A model generated the notes under the pieces. The model was not told where the DNA came from. It did not search any database and was given only the letters and a program-made list of their open reading frames with translations. From an uncultured Paracoccaceae bacterium (lineage in GTDB: Bacteria; Pseudomonadota; Alphaproteobacteria; Rhodobacterales; Rhodobacteraceae): a stretch of DNA of 64,000 nt. Shown here one piece after another: positions 45,366 to 54,301 of this stretch; within the stretch, counting starts at the first letter, position 1; each line of letters begins with the position of its first letter. The position numbers and the translations under genes were made by a program. The DNA lies in contig CANNCO010000002.1 of the NCBI GenBank assembly GCA_947503175.1, positions 434,001 to 498,000 of the forward strand, written 5' to 3'.

Positions 45366-46436
45366 ATGTTTCGCAGAACCCTTCTGGCCGCAGCGGCCCT
45401 GGCAGTCGCCAGCGCTGGCGCGGCCCTCGCACAGGATCCGATCAAGGTCGGCTTCGTCCTTGTCGGGCCCAAGAACGACGGCGGCTGGTCCCAACACCAC
45501 TATGAAAGCGCCAAGAAGATGGAGGCGCATTTCGGCGACAAGGTCGAGCTTGTCGTGCAGGAAAGCGTTCCCGAAGGCGCCGATGCCGAACGGGTGATGA
45601 CCCAGATGGCCCTGTCGGGCGTCGACATCGTCTTTACCACGTCCTTCGGCTACATGGACGGCACCATCAACGTGGGTGGCAAGTTCCCGGACGTGAAATT
45701 CGAACACGCGACCGGCTACAAGACCGCGCCGAACGTCTCGAACTACTCGGCCCGCTTCTACGAAGGCCGCGCCGTGATGGGCCATCTGGCCGGCAGGATG
45801 ACGGAGTCGAACCAGATCGGTTACATCGCGTCCTTCCCGATCCCCGAAGTGATCCGGGGCATCAACTCCAGCTACATCCACGCCAAGAAGGCCAACCCGG
45901 ACGTTGAAATGAACGTGGTCTGGATCTTCACATGGTTCGACCCGGCGAAAGAGGCCGACGCGACACAGGCCCTCCTCGATCAAGGCGTCGACGTGGTGCT
46001 CGCCCACACGGACTCGACCGCCCCCCTCGCCAAGCTGCAGGAGGCCGGTGCCCTCGGCTTTGGCCAGGCCGCAGATATGGCCGAATACGCCCCCGCCCCG
46101 CGTATCTCGTCGATCATCGACGAATGGGCCCCCTACTATATCGAGCGGGTTCAGGCCGTGATGGACGGCACATGGGAAAGCGTGTCGACCTGGCACGGCA
46201 TCAAGGACGGCATGGTCGGCATCGGCGAGTTCTCCGAAGTCATCCCCGAGGATGTTCGCGCCGAGGCTCAGGCGATGGTCGATGGCATCGTCGCGGGCAC
46301 CTATCACCCCTTCACCGGCCCCTTGAACAAGCAGGACGGCACGCCATGGCTTGCCGAGGGCGAAGTGGCCGATGACGGCGCGCTGGCGGGCATGGACTTC
46401 TATGTCGAGGGCATCTCGGGCGACATTCCGAACTAA
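45366..46436 (+). CDS. BMP family ABC transporter substrate-binding protein
   Basis: A 356-residue periplasmic protein. The signal peptide MFRRTLLAAAALAVASAGAALA is cleaved before QDPIKVGF; there is no lipobox Cys, so it is soluble rather than a lipoprotein. It has the PnrA/BMP core: VLVGPKNDGGWSQHHYESAKKMEAHFGD, FTTSFGYMDGTINVGGKFPDVKFEHATGY, GYIASFPIPEVIRGINSSY. GGGAG stands 7 bases before ATG. BMP proteins bind nucleosides or related purines; the operon with xdhABC favours a purine. A perfect hairpin follows at 46453. Confidence 0.92.
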   Translation: MFRRTLLAAAALAVASAGAALAQDPIKVGFVLVGPKNDGGWSQHHYESAKKMEAHFGDKVELVVQESVPEGADAERVMTQMALSGVDIVFTTSFGYMDGTINVGGKFPDVKFEHATGYKTAPNVSNYSARFYEGRAVMGHLAGRMTESNQIGYIASFPIPEVIRGINSSYIHAKKANPDVEMNVVWIFTWFDPAKEADATQALLDQGVDVVLAHTDSTAPLAKLQEAGALGFGQAADMAEYAPAPRISSIIDEWAPYYIERVQAVMDGTWESVSTWHGIKDGMVGIGEFSEVIPEDVRAEAQAMVDGIVAGTYHPFTGPLNKQDGTPWLAEGEVADDGALAGMDFYVEGISGDIPN

Positions 46437-46452
46437 GAACCCAAAATCGATC

Positions 46453-46480
46453 TTGTCGGCAGGATAATCCCTGCCGACAA
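46453..46480 (+). terminator. Hairpin terminator after the purine uptake operon
   Basis: Perfect 11-base arms TTGTCGGCAGG (46453-46463) and CCTGCCGACAA (46470-46480) with a 6-base loop, 16 bases past the stop. It closes the xdhABC-transporter operon. There is no long T run. Confidence 0.7.
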
Positions 46481-46567
46481 CACTCTCAGAACGGGACAGA
46501 GCGCCGCGCCCCTCCCGATCTAAGACCAGCCCTTTCCATTCCCGGCATCCCGTGCTTCCCATAGCCC

Positions 46568-47638
46568 ATGACAGATACCCTTATCATCGGCGGCGGCGTG
46601 GCTGGGCTGACGGCGGCAGCCGCCCTTGCCCCGCACATGCAAGTCACACTGCTGGAAGCCGAAGACGCCTTCGGTCACCATGCCTCGGGCCGCTCCGCGG
46701 CACAGTTCCTCGAAGGCTACGGAAACACCACGGTTCAGGCGCTGAACACGGCTTCGCTTCCGCACCACCTGCAAAACGGCGTCCTCTCGCCGCGCCCGGT
46801 TCTGATCCTTGGTCGACCGGGTGACGACGCGGCCTTTGCCGATGAATGCGCCGAGATGGCAGCGACACCCATAACCATCCAGAAGGCTCAGGACCTCGTC
46901 CCAGTCGTCGACACCGGGGCTTTCGCGATGGCGGCCTATGCGCGCGACGCCTTCGACATCGACACGCATGAGATCCTGCAACAGGCCCGCCGTACCGCCC
47001 GCACCCATGGGGCCACGCTCAAGACTTCGGCTCCGGTCACAGAGATCACGCGCGACGGGACCGGCTGGAAAGTCACCGCCGACGAGAGCCATCGGGCGCA
47101 AGTCATTGTCAACGCTGCCGGGGCCTGGGCCGACGAGATCGCGCAACGCGCCGGGCTCGCACCGCTGGGCCTTACGCCCTACCGCCGCTCAATGGCGCGG
47201 CTCCCCGCACCCGACGGTCACGATGTCCGCGACTGGCCGCTGCTCATGGCGGCGGGTCAGACTTGGTATGCAAAACCCGATGCCGGCGCGCTGATCGTCT
47301 CACCCGGCGAGACGGACGCAACGCACCCGCACGACGCCTGGGCCGACGATATGGTGATCGCCGAAGGGCTGGCCAGCTATCAGGCATTCGTCCGGCCGGA
47401 AGTGACGCGTGTTCTCGCCACATGGGCCGGTTTGCGCACCTTCGCGCCCGACCGCACACCTGTGATCGGGTGCGACCCAAGAACCGACGGATTCTTCTGG
47501 CTGGCCGGTCAGGGGGGATACGGGTTTCAGACGGCACCCGCCGCCGCGGCCCTCGCCGCGGCACTTCTGACGGGATCGGAACCGGCGTTGGATCGGGAAT
47601 GTGTCGCGCGGCTCGATCCCGCGCGGCTTATCAGCTAG
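46568..47638 (+). CDS. FAD-dependent oxidoreductase (DadA/glycine oxidase family)
   Basis: A 356-residue flavoprotein. The N-terminal FAD motif is LIIGGGVAGLTAAAALA, followed by ASGRSAAQFLEGYGN; the middle shows VIVNAAGAWADEIAQRAGLAPLGLTPYRR and the end FWLAGQGGYGFQTAPAAAALAAALL. Members oxidise D-amino acids, glycine or N-methyl amino acids; the substrate is not determined. It stands after the terminator of the purine operon and is probably a separate unit, convergent with the Hint gene. Confidence 0.88.
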   Translation: MTDTLIIGGGVAGLTAAAALAPHMQVTLLEAEDAFGHHASGRSAAQFLEGYGNTTVQALNTASLPHHLQNGVLSPRPVLILGRPGDDAAFADECAEMAATPITIQKAQDLVPVVDTGAFAMAAYARDAFDIDTHEILQQARRTARTHGATLKTSAPVTEITRDGTGWKVTADESHRAQVIVNAAGAWADEIAQRAGLAPLGLTPYRRSMARLPAPDGHDVRDWPLLMAAGQTWYAKPDAGALIVSPGETDATHPHDAWADDMVIAEGLASYQAFVRPEVTRVLATWAGLRTFAPDRTPVIGCDPRTDGFFWLAGQGGYGFQTAPAAAALAAALLTGSEPALDRECVARLDPARLIS

Positions 47639-47658
47639 CAAGGCCCAACTCGGGGGTG

Positions 47659-48297
47659 TCAGACAAGCTCGGGGCGGTAATCCTTGACCTTCGGCGCGGC
47701 ATAGCGCGGGGCCGGAAAGGCCGGATTCTCGTCCTCCTCGGCGGCAAACAGGGCGGCGAGGTCGCATCGCACCGCCTCGTCCAGTTGCCGCAACCCGGCG
47801 CGGCTGGGAAGATAGCTTTCCACCGGCAGCCCATCGGCGCAGAACACCTGATGGGCATCGAACACCACGTTGTAATAGGTCACGTCACCGCCTGTCCGGT
47901 CGACGAATGCCACGTCCGAGGCTTCGGCGATATCGCGCGCGGCGATCAGGCAGCTTTCGGTGTCATCCATATCCGCCAGCCGCCAGCCCGGCACCAGAAT
48001 GCGGTGTCCGCCCGCAAGGGCAAGGTCGCGCTGCGGCATCATCGGGCCGATTGCGCGAGGCTTCAGACGCACCGGGGCAAGCGAGGGGTCGGCGGCAATC
48101 TCGGCGGCGGTCACCGTCCGGGTCCAGACCATACGGACCGGCTGCAACCCGTTGTCGCGTGTCACGACCAGATCGCCGGGGCGCATATTCTCGACGCGGC
48201 GCGCGCCACAAGGCGTTCGCAGGCTCACCGCTCCGATCAGCCCGGTTACCTTGTTTCCGCGCGGCTTCCCCCGCGAGATCGGTGTCATCACTGTCAT
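47659..48297 (-). CDS. Hint domain-containing protein lacking the usual nucleophilic Cys
   Basis: A 212-residue protein. The Hint_2-like region spans most of the protein: SLRTPCGARRVENMRPGDLVVTRDNGLQPVRMVWTR (about residue 25), QRDLALAGGHRILVPGW (about 89), YYNVVFDAHQVFCADGLPVESYLPS (about 141). The position that normally carries the splice-starting Cys reads Val-Ser instead, so self-cleavage by the usual route may be lost. There is no N-terminal passenger domain. Role unknown; related proteins are widespread in Rhodobacterales. Confidence 0.78.
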   Translation of the reverse strand: MTVMTPISRGKPRGNKVTGLIGAVSLRTPCGARRVENMRPGDLVVTRDNGLQPVRMVWTRTVTAAEIAADPSLAPVRLKPRAIGPMMPQRDLALAGGHRILVPGWRLADMDDTESCLIAARDIAEASDVAFVDRTGGDVTYYNVVFDAHQVFCADGLPVESYLPSRAGLRQLDEAVRCDLAALFAAEEDENPAFPAPRYAAPKVKDYRPELV

Positions 48298-48658
48298 CTT
48301 CAGTCCACTCCCAGGACATCATCCCCAGCGTCCAGACTTCGCGCGGAATATGGCATGATTTTGGTAAACAGGTGGTCACACGCGGGCAGCCGCGCGATTC
48401 TCCCGAAACAAGCGATTCCGTATGGATTCCCATGTACTATCAAATAGTTAAACATTTACCCGCAATGGCCCAACTGTTGCGAATCCTGTCCTTTCACTCC
48501 GCATAGGATACACGAACCCACAACCTATGGGCGATCTTTTGCCGAATCGCCCGTGGCGGACAGGACAGTCGGACAATGCGCGCGCGCATTGTTTCGGCTT
48601 TTCCCGGGATTAAGGCAACGGTGTGGCCGGTCCGGTCTTCCCAGTCCGGACAATCGCG
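48298..48658. other. 361-base intergenic region without a recognised gene
   Basis: It holds the presumed promoter of the Hint gene (minus strand) and the 3' flank of the FAD/GcvT protein gene. The stretch 48420-48480 is noticeably AT-richer than the surroundings. The only strong structure is the 20-base palindrome at 48573. I saw no RNA gene. Confidence 0.5.
48573..48592. repeat. Perfect 20-base palindrome
   Basis: ACAATGCGCGCGCGCATTGT is its own reverse complement over all 20 bases. With no loop and no T run it is a poor terminator and a better protein-binding or cruciform candidate. It lies 67 bases past the stop codon of the gene at 48659. Confidence 0.6.
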
Positions 48659-51157
48659 TCAGCCATCGATCCGGATCACCTTGTTCGCCGGGTCATAAGG
48701 GCTGTCCTCGACGACCCGCGCCGGCCACAGCTTGTTCTGCATCCGCACCTGCAACTCGGTGCCGACCTCGGCCATGTCCGGGCTGACATAGCCCATGCCG
48801 ATCGATTGGCCGAAATGCACCGAGTACCCACCGGATGTCAGGCGGCCCACCCGCCGGTCTCCGGCGTAAAGCGCCTCGCGCCCCCACGGATCGGCATCGT
48901 CGGGGCCATCCACCAGCAGCGTCACGCATTTGAACCGCACACCGGTCTCGACCATCCGGTCCTTGCCGTAAAACTCCTTCTCAAGATCCACGAACCGGTC
49001 CAGCCCGGCCTCCAGCGGCGTCGCGTCCCGGCCCAGTTCGGTGCCGAAGGCGCGATAGGATTTCTCCTGCCGCAGCCAGTTCTGCACCCGCGCTCCAACG
49101 AGCTTCAGACCATGGGGCTCACCCGCCGCCATCAACTGGTCGAACAGGTAATTCTGCATCTCCATCGGATGGTGCAACTCCCAGCCCAACTCGCCCGTAT
49201 AGGCCACGCGGATGGCCTTGACCGGGCACATGCCCAGTTCGATATCGCGCGTGCTGAGCCATGGGAAACGCTTGTTCGACAAGGCCGTCTCGGGATCAGG
49301 GTCTCGGATCAGGGTCTTGAGAACATCGCGCGATTTCGGCCCGGCGATGGCGAAGACGCCCCATTGCGCGGTCACATCCTCTTCGTTGATACGACCGAAC
49401 TCGGACTCTTTGTCCTCGATCGCCTTGTAGAGGTAATCCTGATCGTACGCCTGCCATGCACCCGCCGAGACAAGATAGTAGTCGTTCTCGCCCTCGCGCA
49501 CGATGGTGTATTCGGTGCGGGTCGTGCCGTGGCTCGTTAGGGCATAGGTCAGGTTGATCCGGCCGACCTTGGGCAGCCTGTTACAGGTGAACCAGTCGAG
49601 AAAGGCAGTGGCGCCGGGGCCGGTCAGCCGGTGTTTGGTAAACGCCGTCGCGTCGATCATGCCAACGCCGGTTCGGATCGCCTCGGCCTCGGCCTTGGCG
49701 TATTGCCACCAGCCGCCGCGCCGGAACGACCGGCTGTCATGGTCGAAACTCTCGGGCGCATCCAGCGGGCCGAAATAGTTGGGCCGCTCCCAGCCATTCA
49801 CTTGCCCGAACTGCGCGCCACGCGCCTTCATCCGGTCATAGGACGGCGCCGTTTTAAGCGGGCGGCAAGCAAGCCGCTCCTCATCCGGGTGGTGCAGGAT
49901 GTAGACGTGCGAATAACACTCTTCGTTCTTCCGGGCCGCATATTCGGTGGTCATCCAACTGCCGTAGCGCTTGGGATCAAGGCTCGCCATGTCGATCTCG
50001 GCCTCACCCCCGACCATCAACTGCGCCAGATAGTGACCGGTGCCGCCGGCCGCCGTGATCCCGAAGGAAAAGCCCTCGGCCAGCCACATGTTCCGCAAGC
50101 CCGGTGCCGGGCCCAAGAGCGGATTGCCATCGGGCGTGTAGCAGATGGGGCCGTTGTAGTCGTCCTTCAGACCCACCGTCTCGGATGACGGGATCCGGTG
50201 GATCATGCTCATGTACTCTTCTTCGATCCGCTCCAGATCGAGAGGAAACAGATCGGCCCGAAAACTCTCGGGCACCGCATATTCGAACCGCGCGGGCGCA
50301 CCCTCTTCGTAAGGTCCCAGAATCCAGCCGCCCCGTTCTTCGCGCACATACCACTTGGCATCGGCATCCCGCAGAACCGGATGCTCGGGGTTCGATTTCC
50401 GCCACGCCAACAGCGCCGGGTCCGGTTCCGTCACGATATACTGGTGCTCCACCGGAATGGCCGGGATCTTCAGGCCCAGAAGCTGTGCCGTCCGCTGCGA
50501 ATGGTTGCCCGTCGCGGTCACCACATGCTCGGCTTCGATCGTGATCTGCTCGTCCGATGCCAAGAGGTTGCCGCCCCGCTCGACCATCTTGGTGCACAGG
50601 ACGTCCCAGTGATCGCCCATCCAGGTATAACCGTCGACCTGCCACTTGCGCTCGATCTCGACGCCATGCATCCGCGCGCCCTTCGCCATGGCCTGGGTCA
50701 CATCGGCGGGGTTAATGTAACCGTCCGTCGGATGATAGATCGCGCCTTCAAGGTCCTCAGTCCGCACCAGCGGCCAACGCTCCTTGATCTGATTGGGCGT
50801 CATCCACTCATAGGGCACGCCACAGGTTTCGGCGGTCGCCGCATAAAGCATGTATTCATCCATCCGCGCCTGGGTTTGCGCCATCCGCAGATTGCCCACG
50901 ACGTAGAATCCGGGGTTCAGCCCGGTCTCTTGCTCAAGCGTCTTGTAGAACTTGATCGAATAGTCGTGGATATGCGTCGTCGCGTAGGACATGTTGAAAT
51001 ACGGCAAAAGCCCCGCCGCATGCCACGTGCTGCCGCTGGTCAACTCGTCCCGCTCCAGAAGCATCACATCCGACCAGCCGGCCTTGGCAAGATGATAAGC
51101 AATCGACGTGCCCACGGCCCCGCCGCCGACGACCAGTGCTTTGACATGCAGTTTCAT
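48659..51157 (-). CDS. FAD-dependent oxidoreductase with GcvT-like folate domain (dimethylglycine/sarcosine dehydrogenase family)
   Basis: An 832-residue two-part enzyme. Residues 1-400: FAD domain with ALVVGGGAVGTSIAYHLAKAGW, ELTSGSTWHAAGLLPYF (site of possible covalent flavin attachment by His) and AEGFSFGITAAGGTGHYLAQLM. Residues 420-830: GcvT/aminomethyltransferase fold (GWWQYAKAEAEAIRTGVGMIDATAFTKHRLTGPGATAFLDWF, VAYTGELGWELHHPMEMQNYLFDQLM, VGRLTSGGYSVHFGQSIGMGYV). The family demethylates N-methyl amines such as dimethylglycine and passes the carbon to tetrahydrofolate. Substrate not fixed by sequence. Divergent from the PAS protein. Confidence 0.88.
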   Translation of the reverse strand: MKLHVKALVVGGGAVGTSIAYHLAKAGWSDVMLLERDELTSGSTWHAAGLLPYFNMSYATTHIHDYSIKFYKTLEQETGLNPGFYVVGNLRMAQTQARMDEYMLYAATAETCGVPYEWMTPNQIKERWPLVRTEDLEGAIYHPTDGYINPADVTQAMAKGARMHGVEIERKWQVDGYTWMGDHWDVLCTKMVERGGNLLASDEQITIEAEHVVTATGNHSQRTAQLLGLKIPAIPVEHQYIVTEPDPALLAWRKSNPEHPVLRDADAKWYVREERGGWILGPYEEGAPARFEYAVPESFRADLFPLDLERIEEEYMSMIHRIPSSETVGLKDDYNGPICYTPDGNPLLGPAPGLRNMWLAEGFSFGITAAGGTGHYLAQLMVGGEAEIDMASLDPKRYGSWMTTEYAARKNEECYSHVYILHHPDEERLACRPLKTAPSYDRMKARGAQFGQVNGWERPNYFGPLDAPESFDHDSRSFRRGGWWQYAKAEAEAIRTGVGMIDATAFTKHRLTGPGATAFLDWFTCNRLPKVGRINLTYALTSHGTTRTEYTIVREGENDYYLVSAGAWQAYDQDYLYKAIEDKESEFGRINEEDVTAQWGVFAIAGPKSRDVLKTLIRDPDPETALSNKRFPWLSTRDIELGMCPVKAIRVAYTGELGWELHHPMEMQNYLFDQLMAAGEPHGLKLVGARVQNWLRQEKSYRAFGTELGRDATPLEAGLDRFVDLEKEFYGKDRMVETGVRFKCVTLLVDGPDDADPWGREALYAGDRRVGRLTSGGYSVHFGQSIGMGYVSPDMAEVGTELQVRMQNKLWPARVVEDSPYDPANKVIRIDG

Positions 51158-51384
51158 GGCTGTTCCTCCGCATCAACTCGCGCGTATACTGGCGGAAACA
51201 CGCCGGACATGCGATGTCTGCCCGACCCTCCGTCGCGCGAATACGACCTGATAGCATGCACAGAAAACCATCGCCCGGTCAGTACCGTGCGGAAATGCCA
51301 CGCGGATGAACTGATTTGCATTGCCAATTACCAGTCACAGGGTAGGTTGGCGCTCGGGTCAGATCCGATCCGATAGAAAGGCGC

Positions 51385-52134
51385 GTGACAACTTCACCAA
51401 TGGATCTTGATGCTCTCATATCGGAATACTTCCTGCATGAACGCGCGCTGAGCCGGTCGATGAACGAAGACGGCTCAACCCGCGACCGGGCCCGGTTCCT
51501 GCGCCGTTGTGCGGATCTTCTCGAAAAGATCGAGCAGTACGCGCCAAAAGATGCGCGTGAGACAAAAGACAAGATCTATTTCTTCCTGAACCGGGCAATC
51601 ACCCGCCCCGGCCTTACGGTCGACGGTCGCGACATCAATATCGCGCTTACACTTTGCGAAGGTGCCACATATCCGCAGACGGACGCACCGGATCGGACGG
51701 GCACTGTACCGGCAGCGCCGCCGGCGCCGAACCTTCGCGGATACGCGCTCTCCTCGGGGATTATCAATTATGTCCGGCGCGCACCCGAACGCGTGTCGCT
51801 GATCGATGCCGACTACAGGTACATCGCCACAAGCTCTGCTAATGCAGCGTATTACAACACGCAACCGGTTCGGATGATCGGGATGCATGTGGCTGACGTC
51901 ATCGGCGAAGACCGGTTCCTCGCTCGGGCAAAAAAACCCATCGACGCCTGCGTGCGGGGCGAACCCCAGGAATACTATCACACTGTCGACAAGGGCCCCG
52001 AGCCTGACCGGCTGATCCGCTACCAGATGAAGCCCGTCTATGTTCCCGATCACAGCCCCGGTTATGCGGTGATCGTCTATGTCCATGATATAACAAATGT
52101 ACTGAAGGGGCGGATCCGGTCGCTTTTGGTCTGA
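51385..52134 (+). CDS. PAS domain-containing protein of unknown function
   Basis: A 249-residue protein. The N-terminal third is helical and charged (LISEYFLHERALSRSMNEDGSTRDRARFLRRCADLLEKIEQYA). Residues about 130-240 form a PAS domain (VSLIDADYRYIATSSANAAYYNTQPVRMIGMHVADVIGEDRFLARAKKPIDACVRGEPQEYYHTV..., ending VIVYVHDIT). No kinase, GGDEF or HTH output domain follows, so it may work as a sensor partner. The start is GTG at 51385 with AAAGG upstream; ATG at 51400 is possible. Confidence 0.65.
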   Translation: MTTSPMDLDALISEYFLHERALSRSMNEDGSTRDRARFLRRCADLLEKIEQYAPKDARETKDKIYFFLNRAITRPGLTVDGRDINIALTLCEGATYPQTDAPDRTGTVPAAPPAPNLRGYALSSGIINYVRRAPERVSLIDADYRYIATSSANAAYYNTQPVRMIGMHVADVIGEDRFLARAKKPIDACVRGEPQEYYHTVDKGPEPDRLIRYQMKPVYVPDHSPGYAVIVYVHDITNVLKGRIRSLLV

Positions 52135-52197
52135 AACCACCTTGCACCGTGCGGTGCACGACCCATATGCCCAATCTCTGTTGAAAAAGGGCGACGC

Positions 52198-53064
52198 ATG
52201 GCACTTGTTAAGACCGGAATGCTTCTGGCGGCAATGACCGCCCTGTTCGGGGCGGCCGGGTTTCTGATCGGTGGCCAGACCGGAATGCTTGTCGCACTCG
52301 TGATGGCCGCAGGCATGAATGTCTACGCATGGTGGTCGTCGGACAAGATGGTGCTGCGAATGCATAACGCGCGCATCGTCACCCGCGCGGGCGAACCGGA
52401 ACTCGTCGGCATGGTGGAAAACCTTGCCCATGGCGCGGGGCTGCCGGTCCCGGCGGTCTATCTCATCGACAGCGAACAGCCGAACGCCTTTGCCACCGGC
52501 CGTAATCCCGAAAATGCCGCCGTCGCCGCGACCACGGGCCTCTTGCGGCGCCTGACACCCGAGGAAGTCTCGGGTGTCATGGCCCATGAGCTTGCGCATA
52601 TCAAGAACCGCGACACGCTTCTGATGACGATCACCGCGACATTGGCGGGCGCGATCGGGATGCTTGCGAATTTCGCCTTCTTCTTCCGCGGCGGGCGCGA
52701 CAATCCGCTTGGGATCATCGGGCTTCTGGCGACCCTGATCCTCGCGCCGCTTGCGGCAAGCATCGTGCAGATGGCGATCTCGCGGACCCGCGAATACGAG
52801 GCCGACCGTGTGGGCGCCGAAATCTGCGGCCAGCCGCTTTGGCTTGCATCGGCACTGGAAAAGATCGCGGGCTTCGCCGCCCGGATCGACAACAACACCG
52901 CCGAACGCAGCCCGGCGACGGCGCATATGTTCATCATCAACCCGCTCCATGCCCATGCGCATGACAAGCTGTTCTCGACCCACCCATCGACCCAGAACAG
53001 GGTTGCGAAGCTGCGCGAGATGGCGGGCGTGGCCTCGCCCGCGCGCTCGGGTCCCTGGAGCTAG
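52198..53064 (+). CDS. htpX: Protease HtpX homologue (zinc metalloprotease, M48)
   Basis: A 288-residue inner membrane protease for misfolded membrane proteins. Two N-terminal membrane helices ([39 protein letters not shown]) are followed by [19 protein letters not shown] (about residue 127, HExxH zinc site), further helices ([24 protein letters not shown]) and [11 protein letters not shown] (about 197, third zinc ligand Glu). AAAAGGG precedes ATG. Stands alone; a hairpin follows at 53075. Confidence 0.95.
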   Translation: MALVKTGMLLAAMTALFGAAGFLIGGQTGMLVALVMAAGMNVYAWWSSDKMVLRMHNARIVTRAGEPELVGMVENLAHGAGLPVPAVYLIDSEQPNAFATGRNPENAAVAATTGLLRRLTPEEVSGVMAHELAHIKNRDTLLMTITATLAGAIGMLANFAFFFRGGRDNPLGIIGLLATLILAPLAASIVQMAISRTREYEADRVGAEICGQPLWLASALEKIAGFAARIDNNTAERSPATAHMFIINPLHAHAHDKLFSTHPSTQNRVAKLREMAGVASPARSGPWS

Positions 53065-53074
53065 ATACGCCGAA

Positions 53075-53095
53075 GCCCCGGACAGGATCCGGGGC
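53075..53095 (+). terminator. Hairpin terminator after htpX
   Basis: GCCCCGGA (53075-53082) and TCCGGGGC (53088-53095) with a CAGGA loop, 10 bases past the stop codon. There is a short CTCCT tail rather than a T run. Confidence 0.6.
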
Positions 53096-53133
53096 CTCCT
53101 CACCACCACTCAGATACAAGCTTACCTTACGTA

Positions 53134-53155
53134 ATGCGCATGGTATGCGCATGGT
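53134..53155. repeat. Tandem duplication of an 11-base unit
   Basis: ATGCGCATGGT is repeated exactly twice in direct contact (53134-53144 and 53145-53155). Each unit contains the palindrome ATGCGCAT. It lies in the gap between htpX and the convergent hydroxyacid dehydrogenase gene. Confidence 0.55.
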
Positions 53156-53187
53156 TTCCGCATCACATACACATAGCCGTTTTCGCG

Positions 53188-54174
53188 CTAGAGCATCGCC
53201 GGCACGACCAGATCCGGCGGCCGGTGCCCATCGTCGAACGTCTTGATATTTATGATAACTTTCTCGCCCATCTCGATCCGCCCCTCGACGGTGGCCGATC
53301 CCATATGCGGCAGCAGCACCACATTGGGTAACTCCCGCAACCGAGGATTGATCTCATGCCCATGCTCGAACACGTCAAGGCCCGCGCCTGCGATCTCTCC
53401 GGCGCGCAGCATCCGGGTTAATGCATTCTCATCAATGACTTCGCCACGGGAGGTGTTCACGATGACCGCGTCGGGTTTCATCAGTTTCAGCCGCCGCGCA
53501 TTCATCAGGTGAAAGGTCGAGGGCGTGTGCGGGCAGTTAACGGAAATGACATCCACCCGCCGTACCATCTGATCGAGGCTCTCCCAATAGGTGGCCTGCA
53601 ACTCTTCTTCGATCTCGGGCCGCAACCGGCGACGGTTGTGATAGTGTATCTGCATGCCGAACGCGGCGGCGCGGCGCGCCGCCGCCTGACCGATCCGGCC
53701 CATGCCAAGGATACCCAGACGCCGGCCGCCGACACGACCGCCCATATGTGCCGTGGGCGCCCAACCGCCCCATGCGCCCGACTGCATTTCGGCCAGCCCC
53801 TCGGGGATGCGCCGGATCACCGCAAGGATCAGCGCAATGGTCATATCGGCCGTGTCCTCGGTCACCACGCCCGGCGTGTTCGACACGAGGATGCCGCGCT
53901 GACGGGCGGATTGAACGTCGATATGATCGACCCCCGCGCCGTAGTTCGCGATGAGCTTCAACCGGTCCCCGGCCTGCGCCAGAAGGGCTGCGTCGATCGT
54001 ATCTGTGACGCAGGGCACGAGCACATCCGCTCCCCGCATCGCGACAGCGAGCTCGTCGCGGTTCATCTTCGTGTCGTCACCCCGCAGGCTGACGTCGAAC
54101 AACTCTTTCAGCCGGGCCTCCACCGGCTCCGGCAACCGTCGCGTCACAACAACACTCAGCCGCTTGCCAGCCAT
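53188..54174 (-). CDS. D-isomer-specific 2-hydroxyacid dehydrogenase (glyoxylate/hydroxypyruvate reductase type)
   Basis: A 328-residue NAD(P)-dependent dehydrogenase. The nucleotide motif is RRLGILGMGRIGQAAARRAAAFGM (about residue 150). The catalytic Arg lies in VIVNTSRGEVIDENAL (about 236) and the catalytic His in NVVLLPHMGSATVEGRIEMG (about 282), with the Glu between them. It is closest by eye to glyoxylate/hydroxypyruvate reductases that act on small 2-oxo acids; exact substrate not certain. Single gene, convergent with htpX. Confidence 0.9.
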   Translation of the reverse strand: MAGKRLSVVVTRRLPEPVEARLKELFDVSLRGDDTKMNRDELAVAMRGADVLVPCVTDTIDAALLAQAGDRLKLIANYGAGVDHIDVQSARQRGILVSNTPGVVTEDTADMTIALILAVIRRIPEGLAEMQSGAWGGWAPTAHMGGRVGGRRLGILGMGRIGQAAARRAAAFGMQIHYHNRRRLRPEIEEELQATYWESLDQMVRRVDVISVNCPHTPSTFHLMNARRLKLMKPDAVIVNTSRGEVIDENALTRMLRAGEIAGAGLDVFEHGHEINPRLRELPNVVLLPHMGSATVEGRIEMGEKVIINIKTFDDGHRPPDLVVPAML

Positions 54175-54301
54175 TTCCTGCCTCCGACATCTTCACTTCA
54201 CGCACGCCTTTGGGCAAAGTGGCAAGGAACGGGGCAAGGCACAAGCCATTGAACACATGCCCCGGCAGATAACGGCAGTGAACAACGGACGAACTCGGGA
54301 A

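Noticed and set aside
46453-46480. Considered as a CRISPR-like or attachment repeat because of its length
   Set aside because: It is a single inverted repeat directly after an operon end, so a terminator explains it.
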